This document shows positions 44,626 to 55,121 of a stretch of 64,000 nucleotides of DNA, in pieces. The translations under genes and the position numbers were made by a program. Under the pieces are notes generated by a model. The model was not told the DNA's origin, did no database searches, and saw only the letters and a list, made by a program, of their open reading frames with translations. Position 1 is the stretch's first letter, and the number at the start of each line of letters is the position of its first letter. The stretch is from Cyprinodon diabolis (Eukaryota > Chordata > Actinopteri > Cyprinodontiformes > Cyprinodontidae), in assembly GCA_030533445.1 (NCBI GenBank), contig CM060064.1, positions 22,465,626 to 22,529,625 of the forward strand. Direction: 5' to 3'.

Positions 44626-45340
44626 TACACTACGGTTCAAAAGTTTGGGGTCACATTGAAATGTCCTTATTTTTGAAGGAAAATCACTGCACAAACAGGC
44701 TCTAACCAGAGTTGAAAAAGAAGTGAGAGGCTGCGTTGCACAACTGAGCAAGACGATAAGTACATGAGAGTCTCTAGTTTGAGAAACAGAAGCCTCACAG
44801 GTCCCCAACTGGCATCTTCAGTAAATAGTACCCACAGCAGCCTGTTTGTGCTGTTCTCAGAAAGGGGCAGTACTCACTGTTGTAGGAAATTTTCAATTTC
44901 TTAGCAATTTCTCGCATGGAATAGCCTTCATTTCTAAGAACAAGAATAGACTGTCGAGTTTCAGATGAAAGTTCTCTTTTTCTGGCCATTTTAGCGTTTA
45001 ATTGACCCCACAAATGTGACGCTCCAGAAACTCAATCTACTCAAAGGAAGGTCAGTTTTGTAGCTTCTGTAACGAGTAAAACTGTTTTTAGATGTGTGAA
45101 CATGATTGCACAAGGGTTTTCTAATCATCAATTATCATTCTGAGCCAATGAGCAAACAGATTGTACCATTAGAACACTGGCGTGATAGTTGCTGGAAATG
45201 GGCCTCTATTCATCTATGTAGATATTGCACCAAAAACCAGACATTTGCAGCTAGAATAGTCACCTACCACATTAGCAATGTATGAGTGTATTTCTTTAAA
45301 GATAAAACTAGTTTAAAGTTATCTTCATTGAAAAGTACAT
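44626..45340 (-). mobile_element. Truncated Tc1-like element
   Basis: The end TACACTACGGTTCAAAAGTT plus GGGGTCACATTGAAATGTCC is a Tc1-like terminus. The minus-strand frame MARKRELSSETRQSILVLRN at 45013-44880 is an N-terminal helix-turn-helix that jumps to an unrelated tail, so the catalytic core is deleted. The other terminus is missing: the element stops abruptly at 45340, where right-end sequence of the large transposon resumes. Confidence 0.8.
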
Positions 45341-46195
45341 GTTGAATAAATGATGGTCCATTTGATATATGCATCCTACAAAACGTAGAATGCCTTTAGT
45401 TGCAGGACTTGTTAATGGTTCTTTCAGTGAGAAACATTAGATATATCATTGGACTCTATATACAGAAAAACTAATGTTAGTATATTCCATTGTTTTGAAC
45501 ATTTAAACTATTACCAGTTGTGGTTGATTGATGTGTACAGTGATATTAGTGAAGGTACAGTACATAATAGTGGTGTTGTACTTTATTTATCCCAAAAAAA
45601 ACAACCAAATTAATAAAATATTATTCTATTGATATAATAATATGTGCATTATCACCAGGACAGTGTGAATGATGTGCACAGTGATTTTGGTGTGGCTGCA
45701 GTTTATAATAGTGTATTTGTAGATAAATATTTACTTATAATGGCAATGAAAAATTCTGAAAAAATAGAGTTTTGCCCATATTCCCAAAGTAAGAGCTGTA
45801 GTATGATCCAAATGAGGTTATCTGTGTGTGCTACAAGTTTGGTGGCACTACAATGGTCCACAGTGTAGTTATTGGCTGTTATATGCCTGTAATAAAAGGG
45901 AAAATTTCAGAAAAATAGGTAAAGGTGCCTTTTTCAAAAACAGCAGTTGTAGTATGTTCATCTGGATTCTCTTGGTATGTGTGATGATTTTGTAGAGCCT
46001 TCACTATATAATCACTGAGCTATTTATCAAAATATGATGATATTAATGGTTAATAACAATAAAAAAATTCTGAAAAATAAGTAAAGGTGTCTTTTTCAAA
46101 AACAGCAGTTTTAGTATGTTCATCTGGAGTCCCTTGATGTGTGTGGTGATTTTGGAGAGTCTTCACTATATAATCACTGAGCTATTGATCAAAAA
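45341..46195. repeat. Duplicate of the large transposon's right-end region
   Basis: It is nearly identical to 50443-51330: the open frames at 45644-45868 and 50747-50971 differ at 2 of 74 codons. This copy has two of the 163-bp units instead of three or more and is cut off at 46195 by an hAT-like element. No protein function is implied; the frames lie inside the terminal repeat. Confidence 0.88.
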
Positions 46196-47290
46196 AGTTA
46201 CTGCGCGTTACTCAGGTCGCACAATGAACCTTTTTTCATGATAGGACTCGTGCGCAGCTGCGTGAAGCTGACACCCCACCCACGTCCAAAAACTCTGCAA
46301 ATAGACTGAATGGTTAGTGCAACGTTAGTGCAGATTTGTGCAGAAAAAAATATTGTTTGTGCTACTTTTGTTTAAGAGATATTAAAGATTATTTTTTAGG
46401 TCATCCAGAGATGCGCGCCTTGTCATGAGAGAGGGGGGGATGAGAATGGCTGATGTATAGTGAGATTCCGTCTGTCAGTGGGTAGGTGGGTGTTTCCGCT
46501 GGCGGGTGTTAACGTACAGCACACACAGAGAGATGGAGAGTGAGGATGACTCCAGCAGCAAAACAGCGTTTTCCTGATGGAAATACAGGTGTTACGTCGA
46601 GCTGCGTTTCCCCATCAGATACGGTTTCCTCTGCATCTCCGCACAGCGCAGGCGGCACGAGTCAACGCGCAAGCGACAGGAAACGCGCATGCTCGCTAAA
46701 GGCGCGCAACAGTTGCCCTGTGCTCGCGCCACAGGAGAACTATGGAGAGCGTGAACGATCAAATGAAAGGGAGAAATGGATGGATGGATGGATACTCTGC
46801 CTTTTCAACCTACTGTATTTTTTATTTTAAACATTATTTGATGGCCTTTGTGGCAGGGATGGAAATCCATATTTTATGTCACACACAGAGTATACATCTA
46901 GATAGATAGACGGATAGATAGATGTCGCAGTATCTATAACAAGCCAAACACACAGGATTTCAGAATTAGACATCCCCAGTTATTAATTTCACCAGATCTG
47001 AATGCCCTGTTAAAAACTTCACATGGTGTTCCCCCCTGATGTCATTTACGTTGAGTTGCAATAAATGCTAAACTCTCTGCAGGTTCTTGTCTTTGTCATC
47101 CACTCTATTCAGCTGGCTTTAGAAACAGGGTTAAGGGGGCGAGAAACGCAAAAGTAACGCAATAGTTACTTTTACTAGTAACTAGTTACTTTTATTGTGG
47201 AGTAACTCAGTTAGTAACTCAGTTACTTTTTGGGAGAAGTAACTAGTAACTATAACTAATTACTTTTTCAAAGTAACGTGCCCAACACTG
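46196..47290 (-). mobile_element. hAT-like element (CAGTGTTGGGCACG termini), truncated copy
   Basis: This is the inverse of the full element at 47767-49034. The terminus CGTGCCCAACACTG is at 47277-47290. The other end lacks about 120 bp present in the full copy. It includes a short GGAT repeat near 46776-46792 as in the full copy. It is non-coding apart from repeat-derived frames. Confidence 0.85.
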
Positions 47291-47718
47291 GTCTTCGTTG
47301 GTTTTTTCAAACGTTACCAGCCTAAAAATTGTGAAAAAGACTACTTACCTCTAATTAATTAAAAGCTACAAAAATACAGTAGTATTACTTACATATTATT
47401 CATATCAGTTCAGTATTTATCTAAGAATTGTAATGACTCAACTAACAAATTCACAAGTTTAGGATTTTGAGCTCTGTATTTCATCTAGCTGGAATGACTA
47501 CAGTTTAACATTTGATGAGTGTCAAAAAAAAAAAAAAAAAGGTACCTTTGTGCAATGGCTTGTTATTTTGTCTTTAGTATTGTAAATCAACTAACATTTT
47601 TGTGTATCAATTTTTGACATTTTATTTAAAACTTTTATACTTATTTTATTGTGGATGTTGTTGTTGATAACATATTTATGGATTGTTTGGTATAATGATA
47701 TTTTTATGTTTCTAACAG

Positions 47719-49937
47719 TATCTTCATAGCCTTTCCACCCAGATTTTTGTGGTTGATTGTCTTGAACAGTGTTGGGCACGTTACTTTGAAAAAGTAATTA
47801 GTTATAGTTACTAGTTACTTCTCCCAAAAAGTAACTGAGTTACTAACTGAGTTACTCCACAATAAAAGTAACTAGTTACTAGTAAAAGTAACTATTGCGT
47901 TACTTTTGCGTTTCTCGCCCCGTAACCCTCACCACCCAGCCCCCACCATCTCGCGGTGTGTTTCCAAAGCCAGCTGAATAGAGCGGACGACAAAGACAAG
48001 AACCTGCAGAGAGTTTAGCATTTATTGCAACTCAACGTAAATGACATCAGGGGGGGAAAGCTATGTGAAGTTTTTTAACAGGGCGTTCAGATCTGGTGAA
48101 ATTAATAACTGGGGATGTCTAATTCTGAAATCCTGTGTGTTTGGGTTGTTATAGATACTGCAACATCTATCTAGCCATCTATCTATCTAGATGTATACTC
48201 TGTGTGTGTGACATAAAATATGGATCTCCATCCCTGCCACAAAGGCCATCAAATAATGTTTAAAATAAAAAATACAGTAGGTTGAGAAGGCAGAGTATCC
48301 ATCCATCCATCCATCCATCCATCCAGATTTCTCCCTTTCATTTGATCGTTCAATCTCTCCATAGTTCTCCTGTGGCGCGAGCACAGGGCGACTGGTGCGC
48401 GCCTTTAGCGAGCATGCGCATTTCCTTTCGCTTGCAGGGGTGACTCGTGCCGCCTGCGCTGTGCGGAGATGCAGAGGAAACCGTATGTGATGGGGAAACG
48501 CAGCTCGACGTGACACCGGTATTTCCATGTGGAAAACGCTGTTTGCTGCTGGAGTCATCCTCACTCTCCATCTCTCTGTGTGTGCTGTACGTTAACACCC
48601 GCCAGCAGAAACACACCACACCCACTGACAGACGGAATCTCACTATACATCAGCCATTCTCATCCTCCCCTCTCTCATGACAAGGCGCGCACCTCTGGAT
48701 GACCCAAAAAAAATAATCTTTAATATCTCTTAAACAAAAGTAGCAGAAACAATATTTTTTTTCTGCACAAATCTGCACTAACGTTGCACTAACCATTCAG
48801 TCTATTTGCAGAGTTTTTTGAAGTGGGTGGGGTGTCAGCTTCACGCAGCTGCGCACGAATCCTATCATGAAAAAAGGTTCATTGTGCGACCCGAGTAACG
48901 CGCAGTAACGGGGTGTCTGCAATGGTAACTGCGTTATAGTTACAGTCAAAGTAATTAGTTAGATTACTCGTTACTAAAACAAGGTAACGGCGTTAGTAAC
49001 GCCGTTACTTTCAACGCCGTTAGTCCCATCACTGGTCTTGAAGGCTCAAATGAAGTAGAGGACTCCAAAAAGGCTGGCTACAAATTTGGGTACTATGAAA
49101 TAATGAGGACTGAGTACCTCAATCACATATTTAGCCGTATAGTCCGTGAAAATTTTCATACAAAATTCTGTTCCTTTTGTTCTATAGACAGTACTTTCAG
49201 ATGCGTCGGAATAGACTTGGAAAGGAAGATTGGGTTAACATCAAGTGGAAGCCTGGCAAAATAACACACACCTTCCAGAAAGATGCCACCAGTTGTGGGA
49301 TCTTTGTCATGCAGGTGATAGTATGAAAAATATTTTCTTCAATTTAGATTAACATCTTTTTCTTTATTGTGCAAAACCATACATAGCACTTGTATTGTTT
49401 TGACATCTGTCTAGATGGCCAAGATGACAGTAATGGAATTTCCAAACATAGCACAGAAATTTCACATAGAGTCATCTAAAAAATCTGTTCAAACTCTAAG
49501 AAGAGAAATTGCAGAAGAAATTCTGAGGGCTTCAGGTATTGTTCAAAATATTACATTATTATGTTCACAACTTCCTACAAACATGGCAGTAATATAGCTT
49601 AATTATTTTTAGTGGCAAAGGATGACTTCTGTTCCTTCTGTGGAAGGACTTACTGCCAACCACTGCTGATGCTGTTTGGGTGATAATGTCTTGAATTTTT
49701 AAAAAAAAAATCAGTGGATGATCTGAATAGTGGATAATCTTGAATTTCTCAGATAATGCATTACATATTTGCTAATTTTAACCTTTTTAAAATATGTATA
49801 ATATTTTTATCCCTATGTAGATTCAGTGTGGAACTTGTACAAGATGGTTTCACACGAAGTGTCTTGGAATGACAGCAGCACAAATCCCAAATGAAGATAT
49901 CCCTTGGTATTGTGAGTTGTGCAAAAGCCCTGAGTGA
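47719..49937 (+). pseudogene. Ulp1/C48-type cysteine protease plus PHD-like finger of the large transposon (interrupted)
   Basis: This would be a SUMO-protease-like protein. Exon 47719-49089, interrupted by the hAT-like element at 47767-49034, reads IFVVDCLEG; the Asp codon 47755-47757 is a good candidate for the catalytic Asp. Exon 49188-49314 ends FQKDATSCGIFVMQ, with the oxyanion Gln (49276-49278) and the nucleophile Cys (49294-49296) of a Ulp1-type Q-x5-C-G site. Exon 49415-49535 gives the C-terminal helix. Exons at 49613-49680 and 49821-49937 carry C-x2-C, then IQCGTCTRWFHTKC and WYCELC, a PHD-like finger. No donor joins the two finger halves in phase, and the upstream part with the catalytic His is absent. 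Confidence 0.7.
47767..49034 (+). mobile_element. hAT-like element (CAGTGTTGGGCACG / CATCACTG termini), full copy
   Basis: Termini CAGTGTTGGGCACGTTAC and CCGTTAGTCCCATCACTG are flanked by an exact 8-bp duplication GTCTTGAA (47759-47766 and 49035-49042). It is 1268 bp, dominated at both ends by AGTAACT/AGTTACT palindromes, with no transposase. It landed inside the protease exon of the large transposon. Confidence 0.93.
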
Positions 49938-50442
49938 TGAGGCTGTCTTTAAGTTTGCCAGACTATTATGAGAAATGGGTGTCTTTATGTGTATTGAATT
50001 TCACTACTACCATAATCATTGAAACCTCATGTAAAAACAAATATCGAAATAAATATCTGTGCTTGGAAATGTGTGTAACAGAGATAAAAACAAGGTTTTT
50101 TTTACTCTGTAGTATACTCTAAAAGAAAAGGAAATCTTGAATACAAAGGTAAGCAATTACCTTAATTGGTTTGTCATATAGATGTGAAACAATTTATTAC
50201 CTAATGTACAGAAAGATGTAGCCTATGCTATAAATACTCAAGACCTGTTTCTTTTGCACTAATCATTTATAAATATTTCAGTTCCTTTACTTTGTTCAGA
50301 ACTAATTAAAATGTTGTTTCATAGTTCAGAATTAATATCTTATGACCACTAAGTTTGAGTGAATAGATTTCACTGAAAAGATCTCTTTTTTTTCTTTGTT
50401 TTAATGTTTTTTATAATAATAACTGTGTGTTTTTGTTTAATG
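49938..50442 (+). other. Large-transposon 3' region: no gene seen
   Basis: AT-rich sequence after the PHD-like stop. It may serve as 3' UTR of the transposon gene (AATAAA near 50049 and 50445). Confidence 0.4.
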
Positions 50443-50796
50443 TTGAATAAATGATGGTCCATTTGATATATGCATCCTACAAAACGTAGAATGCCTTTAG
50501 TTGCAGGACTTGTTAATGGTTCTTTCAGTGAGAAACATTAGATATATCATTGGACTCTTTATATACAGAAAAACTAATGTTAGTATATTCCATTGTTTTG
50601 AACATTTAAACTATTACCAGTTGTGTGTGATTGATGTGTACAGTGATATTAGTGAAGGTACAGTACATAATAGTGGTGTTGTACTTTATTTATCCCCAAA
50701 AAAACAACCAAATATATAAAATATTAATTTATTGATATAATAATATGTGTATTATCACCAGGACAGTGTGAATGATGTGCACAGTGATTTTGGTGT

Positions 50797-51892
50797 GGCT
50801 GCAGTTTATAATAGTGTATTTGTAGATAAATATTTACTTATAATGGCAATGAAAAATTCTGAAAAAATAGAGTTTTGCCCATATTCCCAATGTAAGAGCT
50901 GTAGTATGATCCAAATGAGGTTATCTGTGTGTGCTACAAGTTTGGTGGCACTACAATGGTCCACAGTGTAGTTATTGGCTGTTATATGCCTGTAATAAAA
51001 GGGAAAATTTCAGAAAAATAGGTAAAGGTGCCTTTTTCAAAAACAGCAGTTGTAGTATGTTCATCTGGATTCTCTTGGTATGTGTGATGATTTTGTAGAG
51101 CCTTCACTGTATAATCACTGAGCTATTGATCAAAATATGATGATATTAATGGTTAATAACAATAAAAAAAACTCTAAAAAATAAGTAAAGGTGTCTTTTT
51201 CAAAAACAGCTGCTGTAGTATATTCATCTGGAGTCCCTTGGTGTGTGTGATGATTTTGGAGAGTCTTCACTGTATAATCACTGAGCTATTGATCAAAATA
51301 GGATGATATTAATGGTTAATAACAATAAAAAAATTCTGAAAAATAAGTAAAGGTGTCTTTTTCAAAAACAGCAGTTTTAGTATGTTCATCTGGAGTCCCT
51401 TGATGTGTGTGGTGATTTTGGAGAGTCTTCACTATATAATCACTGAGCTATTGATTAAAAAAAGGATGATATTAATGTTTAATAACAATACCAAATTCTA
51501 AAAAATAAAAAAAGTGTATTTTTTTCAAAAACAGCTATTGTAGTTCGATCAACAAGAGCCCCCTGGTCTGTGTGGTGATTTCGTAGTCTCTGCACTTTAT
51601 GGCTGTGGAGTTATTGATTTTTTATTTGCAACGTTTTTCTGTTGTTTTACCTTTTGCAGACGGTCCCTAAGCACTCGCCTGGCCGCTGCCTGTGCATAGA
51701 GATCAATGTAATACATCCAGCTCGGAGAACGGCTCGTTTTTGTCGAAAATAACGCTTTTTGATTGTTGTAGTTCAGAGTCTGTGCTATCAGGACATGAAA
51801 GATGCGTCATTTGTGTTTCAACAACATTTCTTGTGAGAGTTATTGATCCCGGAAGTCCGAATCTGTGAATATCTTTCTAACTTTACTGAAGT
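50797..51892. repeat. Right terminal inverted repeat with about 163-bp tandem units
   Basis: Units begin at phrases GTATGTTCATCTGGA (51054), GTATATTCATCTGGA (51216), GTATGTTCATCTGGA (51380) and a diverged one near 51540, so spacing is 160-164 bp. The outer 350 bp match 43059-43430 inverted. Confidence 0.88.
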
Positions 51893-52109
51893 TGGAAGAG
51901 GAAGTCCGTCTACATCGACTCAAGCTGTAATAGGGAGAGAAGATTTGTTAGTTTCCTCTTAAGGGCTACATCTAATGGGACATGAGAAATTCTGTAAAAA
52001 TTAAAAAAATATCCACTGGACTTGGTTTTCAAGATTTGAAGACGTTTCGCCACCTCTCCAGGAAGCTTTCTCAATTCAAATGTCTGGATCCGCAGTGAGT
52101 TTGAGTCTT
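51893..52109. other. Spacer with a short repeat-like segment: no gene seen
   Basis: The segment around 52020-52070 (GATTTGAAGACGTTTCGCC phrase) resembles a dispersed repeat, but no ends are visible. Confidence 0.4.
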
Positions 52110-52743
52110 AGGCCCCGTCCACACGAAGCCGAACCCTGGCCTAAACGCACAAATTTTTCACCAAACCAGCCTCTCATCCGCACGAAGCCGGCGTTTCGGG
52201 GGTCTGTAAACGATCTTTTTTTTATTCAGCCTTCAGAGTGGGAAGATTTTGAAACGCCGTTTTCGCGTTTCCATCTTTAAGCTCTAACCGCATTTTTTTT
52301 TACACGCATGCGTCATAGCGTCGCCTCTAAACACGCATGCGCGACACAGTATCACAACAACAATGGCGCCGTACTGTGTTGAATGGTTGCTGCTCATGCT
52401 ACTCACCCTGCTGTCGGGCTTACAACAGAATCTTCTTCTTCTGGAATATCTCCAGGAAGAACAGAGCAATATCGACGACATAGTTCAGCACCTGAATTTG
52501 ACTGAACCACGAAAATGGACCCGCAGGGCAACCATGTATAAATATTAGTGCGCATGCCCAACATTTCGTCGCCTATTTTTGCTTTGGCACCACAGCGCCA
52601 CTTACAGGCCTGGCATACATTTTGCAGCGTTTTCATGCATTCGTGTGGACGATCACATTTATTTTACGTCTCCGTCTTTACGACAAACGTTCTGGAAAAT
52701 ATTAGCGTTTCGTGTTCGTTTTGACTTCGTGTGGACGGGGCCT
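52110..52743. mobile_element. hAT-like MITE (AGGCCCCGTCCACACGAAG termini)
   Basis: The left end AGGCCCCGTCCACACGAAG is matched by CTTCGTGTGGACGGGGCCT on the right. The inverted repeats run to about 20 bp with further subterminal matches (CGTTTTCG, CACGAAG). It has a short GC-rich non-coding interior. An 8-bp duplication was not clear. Confidence 0.8.
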
Positions 52744-53110
52744 TATATGGACAAGGCCTTGTATTGCTTGGAAACATGCAAATGGTAACCGATGTTATGT
52801 AAATTAAGTTTCCAAGCTAAGCTTTCTGTTCTTTTCCTGAATAAAACTTTGTTCCCTAAAATTCACTGACAGGCATCTCAGACACTGTTAAAACAGACCC
52901 TGACTATGGGCACCATCAACTTTAAGAATACATAGGCCAATAAACGTTATCACTGAAACTGAAGCAGTCTTTTTTGTCTTTTTTGACTCACTATTTTGAG
53001 ATGCATGGTATAATTGCAAAGGGTCTGCAGTTAGTTATCCATGGACGTCTTAAAAGAACATATTTGCTTTTTAAGAAAAAGACATTTTCAGAAAGTCAAA
53101 ACTTGATGGG

Positions 53111-53144
<34 letters not shown>

Positions 53145-53730
53145 GTTCTGCGGTGTGGAGGTAGAGCGCATTGCCCGTTTACCGGTTGTGTCTCTACCAT
53201 CTCTTGTAACCCACTTTCATATCAGCATAAAACTTGCTATGGAAAAGAAAGAAAAAAAAAATCAGGACTTTATTTACAAATTGTGCGTAAGCACAAAAAA
53301 AACTTGTGTTGTAATGGTTTGTGCACATCTCGGGATGTACAAACATGAATGTTGATGTATGCAGTATGCAGAAATCCCTCCAAACTCTTCACCTGCAATG
53401 ATAATGTGAGACAGCAATTTAAACTTTTTCAATCAACAAAAGCAAATGCAAAAGTTCTATTTTTGTTCTGAGCTTTTATAGGTGAAGCCCGATTAATTAA
53501 ACTGAACTACATGTAGTCTTATACAATAACAAAACATATATTTAAGAATGTTTTTATTTTTTTAACAAACTTAAATATCATATCCACATTCTATCCTCTA
53601 AGAAAATATTGTTGCAGTCTGTGTTCGAAAGATTTCTACTTTTCATTTTAGGGCAATTAATTGTTGGCTGTATTACAGTATTTTCTTTTTTTATATGATA
53701 ATATAATGTTTGGATTCGATAGCTGTTGGA

Positions 53731-53736
<6 letters not shown>
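52744..53736. other. No gene; 32-base G homopolymer
   Basis: A run of 32 consecutive G lies at 53112-53143. The poly-Gly open frame across it is an artefact of the run. The rest shows no coding or element features. Confidence 0.7.

Positions 53737-53809
<73 letters not shown>
53737..53809. repeat. TA microsatellite at the 5' side of a LINE fragment
   Basis: About 73 bases of TA, interrupted once by AATA. LINE sequence starts immediately after. Confidence 0.95.
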
Positions 53810-53811
<2 letters not shown>

Positions 53812-55045
53812 GCCACAGCTAAATACCTACAAAGAGTAAGGCAGGTCCTGAAAAGTCAGCTGAATGGGAAAAACAAGATCCAAGCCATCAACACATATGC
53901 CCTACCAGTCATCAGATACCCCGCTGGTATAATAAACTGGCCAAAGGAGGAGATAGAGGCCGCTGACATCAAGACAAGAAAGCTCCTCACAATGCATGGA
54001 GGGTTCCACCCCAAATCCAGCACCCTGAGACTGCATGCCAAGCGTAGCGAGGGAGGCCGAGGGCTAGTGAGTGTCAAGACCACTGTCCAGGATGAAACAA
54101 CTAAGACCCAGGAGTACATCAGAAAGATGGCCCCCAAAGACAAATGGCTTGGTGAATACCTCAGGCAGGAGAAAACCGAAAGCGAGGACAAGAAAGAGGA
54201 AGGAGAACCATCATGGAGGGACAAGCCACTGCACAGCATATACCACAGACAAATAGAAGGAGTGGCTGATATCAAAAAATCCTACCAGTGGCTGGAGAAG
54301 GCTGGACTGAAGGACAGCACAGAGGCACTAATCATGGCAGCACAAGAACAGGCACTCAGTACAAGATCAATAGAGGCCAGGGTCTACCACACCAGGCAGG
54401 ACCCTCGATGCAGACTGTGCAAAGATGCCTCTGAAACAATACAGCACATAACAGCAGGGTGTAAAATGCAGGCAGGAAGTGCATACATGGAACGCCACCA
54501 CCAGGTAGCTGTCATAGTGTACAGGAACATCTGCCATGAGTATGGGCTGGAAGTCCCAAGGTCAAAATGGAAGACACCTCCTAAGGTAGTTGAGAATGAC
54601 CGAGCTAAGATCCTATGGGACTTCAAGATCCAGACTGACAAACAGGTGATGGCTAACCAACCAGACATCGTGTTGATCGACAAACAGCAGAAGAAGGAAG
54701 TAGTGATAGATGTGGCAATCCCAAGCGACAGCAACATCAAGAAGAAGAACACGAGAAGCTTGAGAAATACCAAGGGCTGAAAGAGGAGCTAGAAAAGATG
54801 TGGAAAGTAAGAGCAGCAGTGGTGCCAGTGGTAATTGGAGCACTGGGGGCTGTGACCCCCAAACTGGGAGAGTGGCTACAGCAGATCCCAGGTAAAACAT
54901 CAGAGGTCTCTGTCCAGAAGAGCGCAGTCCTAGGAACAGCTAAGATACTGCGAAAAATCCTCAAACTCCCAGGCCTCTGGTAGAGGACCCGAGCTTGAGG
55001 ATGACACATACCACCCCACGAGGGGTGAGAAAACAGTTTTGTTGT

Positions 55046-55051
<6 letters not shown>
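53810..55051 (+). mobile_element. 5'-truncated LINE with restriction-like endonuclease (R4/Dong/Rex6-like)
   Basis: Only the 3' portion of the element is present. The frame to 54780 has a zinc knuckle CRLCKDASETIQHITAGC (C-x2-C-x8-H-x4-C), then WDFKIQTDKQV and PDIVLID followed by VVIDVAIP, the PD...D core of the restriction-like endonuclease of R2/R4-type LINEs. A one-base loss in the AAGAAGAAG run near 54744-54752 shifts the frame. The original C-terminus continues at 54781-54981 (LGEWLQQIPG, SAVLGTAKILRKILKLPGLW). The reverse transcriptase is missing. TA arrays flank both ends. Confidence 0.85.

Positions 55052-55119
<68 letters not shown>
55052..55119. repeat. TA microsatellite at the 3' side of the LINE fragment
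   Basis: About 68 bases of TA, immediately after the short LINE 3' tail. Confidence 0.95.

Positions 55120-55121
<2 letters not shown>

Larger units (their letters stand above)
43059..51892 (+). mobile_element. Large composite TIR transposon with transposase-like, Ulp1-like and PHD-like relics
   Basis: The left end (ACTTCAGTAAAGTTAGAAAG) and the right end (inverse of the same) are terminal inverted repeats of about 0.93 kb (43059-43990) and 1.1 kb (50797-51892). Each carries tandem units of about 163 bp. Between them, on the plus strand, are a transposase-like exon, exons of a Ulp1/C48-type cysteine protease and a PHD-like finger. Two hAT-like elements and one Tc1-like fragment have since inserted, and a second right-end-like segment (45341-46195) suggests two overlapping copies. 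The superfamily is not certain. A Zisupton/KDZ-like element is one possibility, because large vertebrate elements with SUMO-protease domains are known, but I could not match a diagnostic transposase motif. Confidence 0.7.

Noticed and set aside
45644..45868. 74-codon frame duplicated at 50747-50971
   Set aside because: It lies in the terminal region of the large transposon; conservation reflects a recent copy, not coding selection.
50990..51700. CRISPR-like array in the 160-164 bp repeats
   Set aside because: Units are long, contiguous and without unique spacers, in a vertebrate transposon end.
43059..51892. Viral origin of the region with the protease-like exon
   Set aside because: Spliced exons, terminal inverted repeats and a transposase-like fragment indicate a DNA transposon; no viral structural or polymerase gene is visible.
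52974..53348. Frame with a poly-Gly tract
   Set aside because: Created by the 32-base G run; the two halves have no recognisable content.
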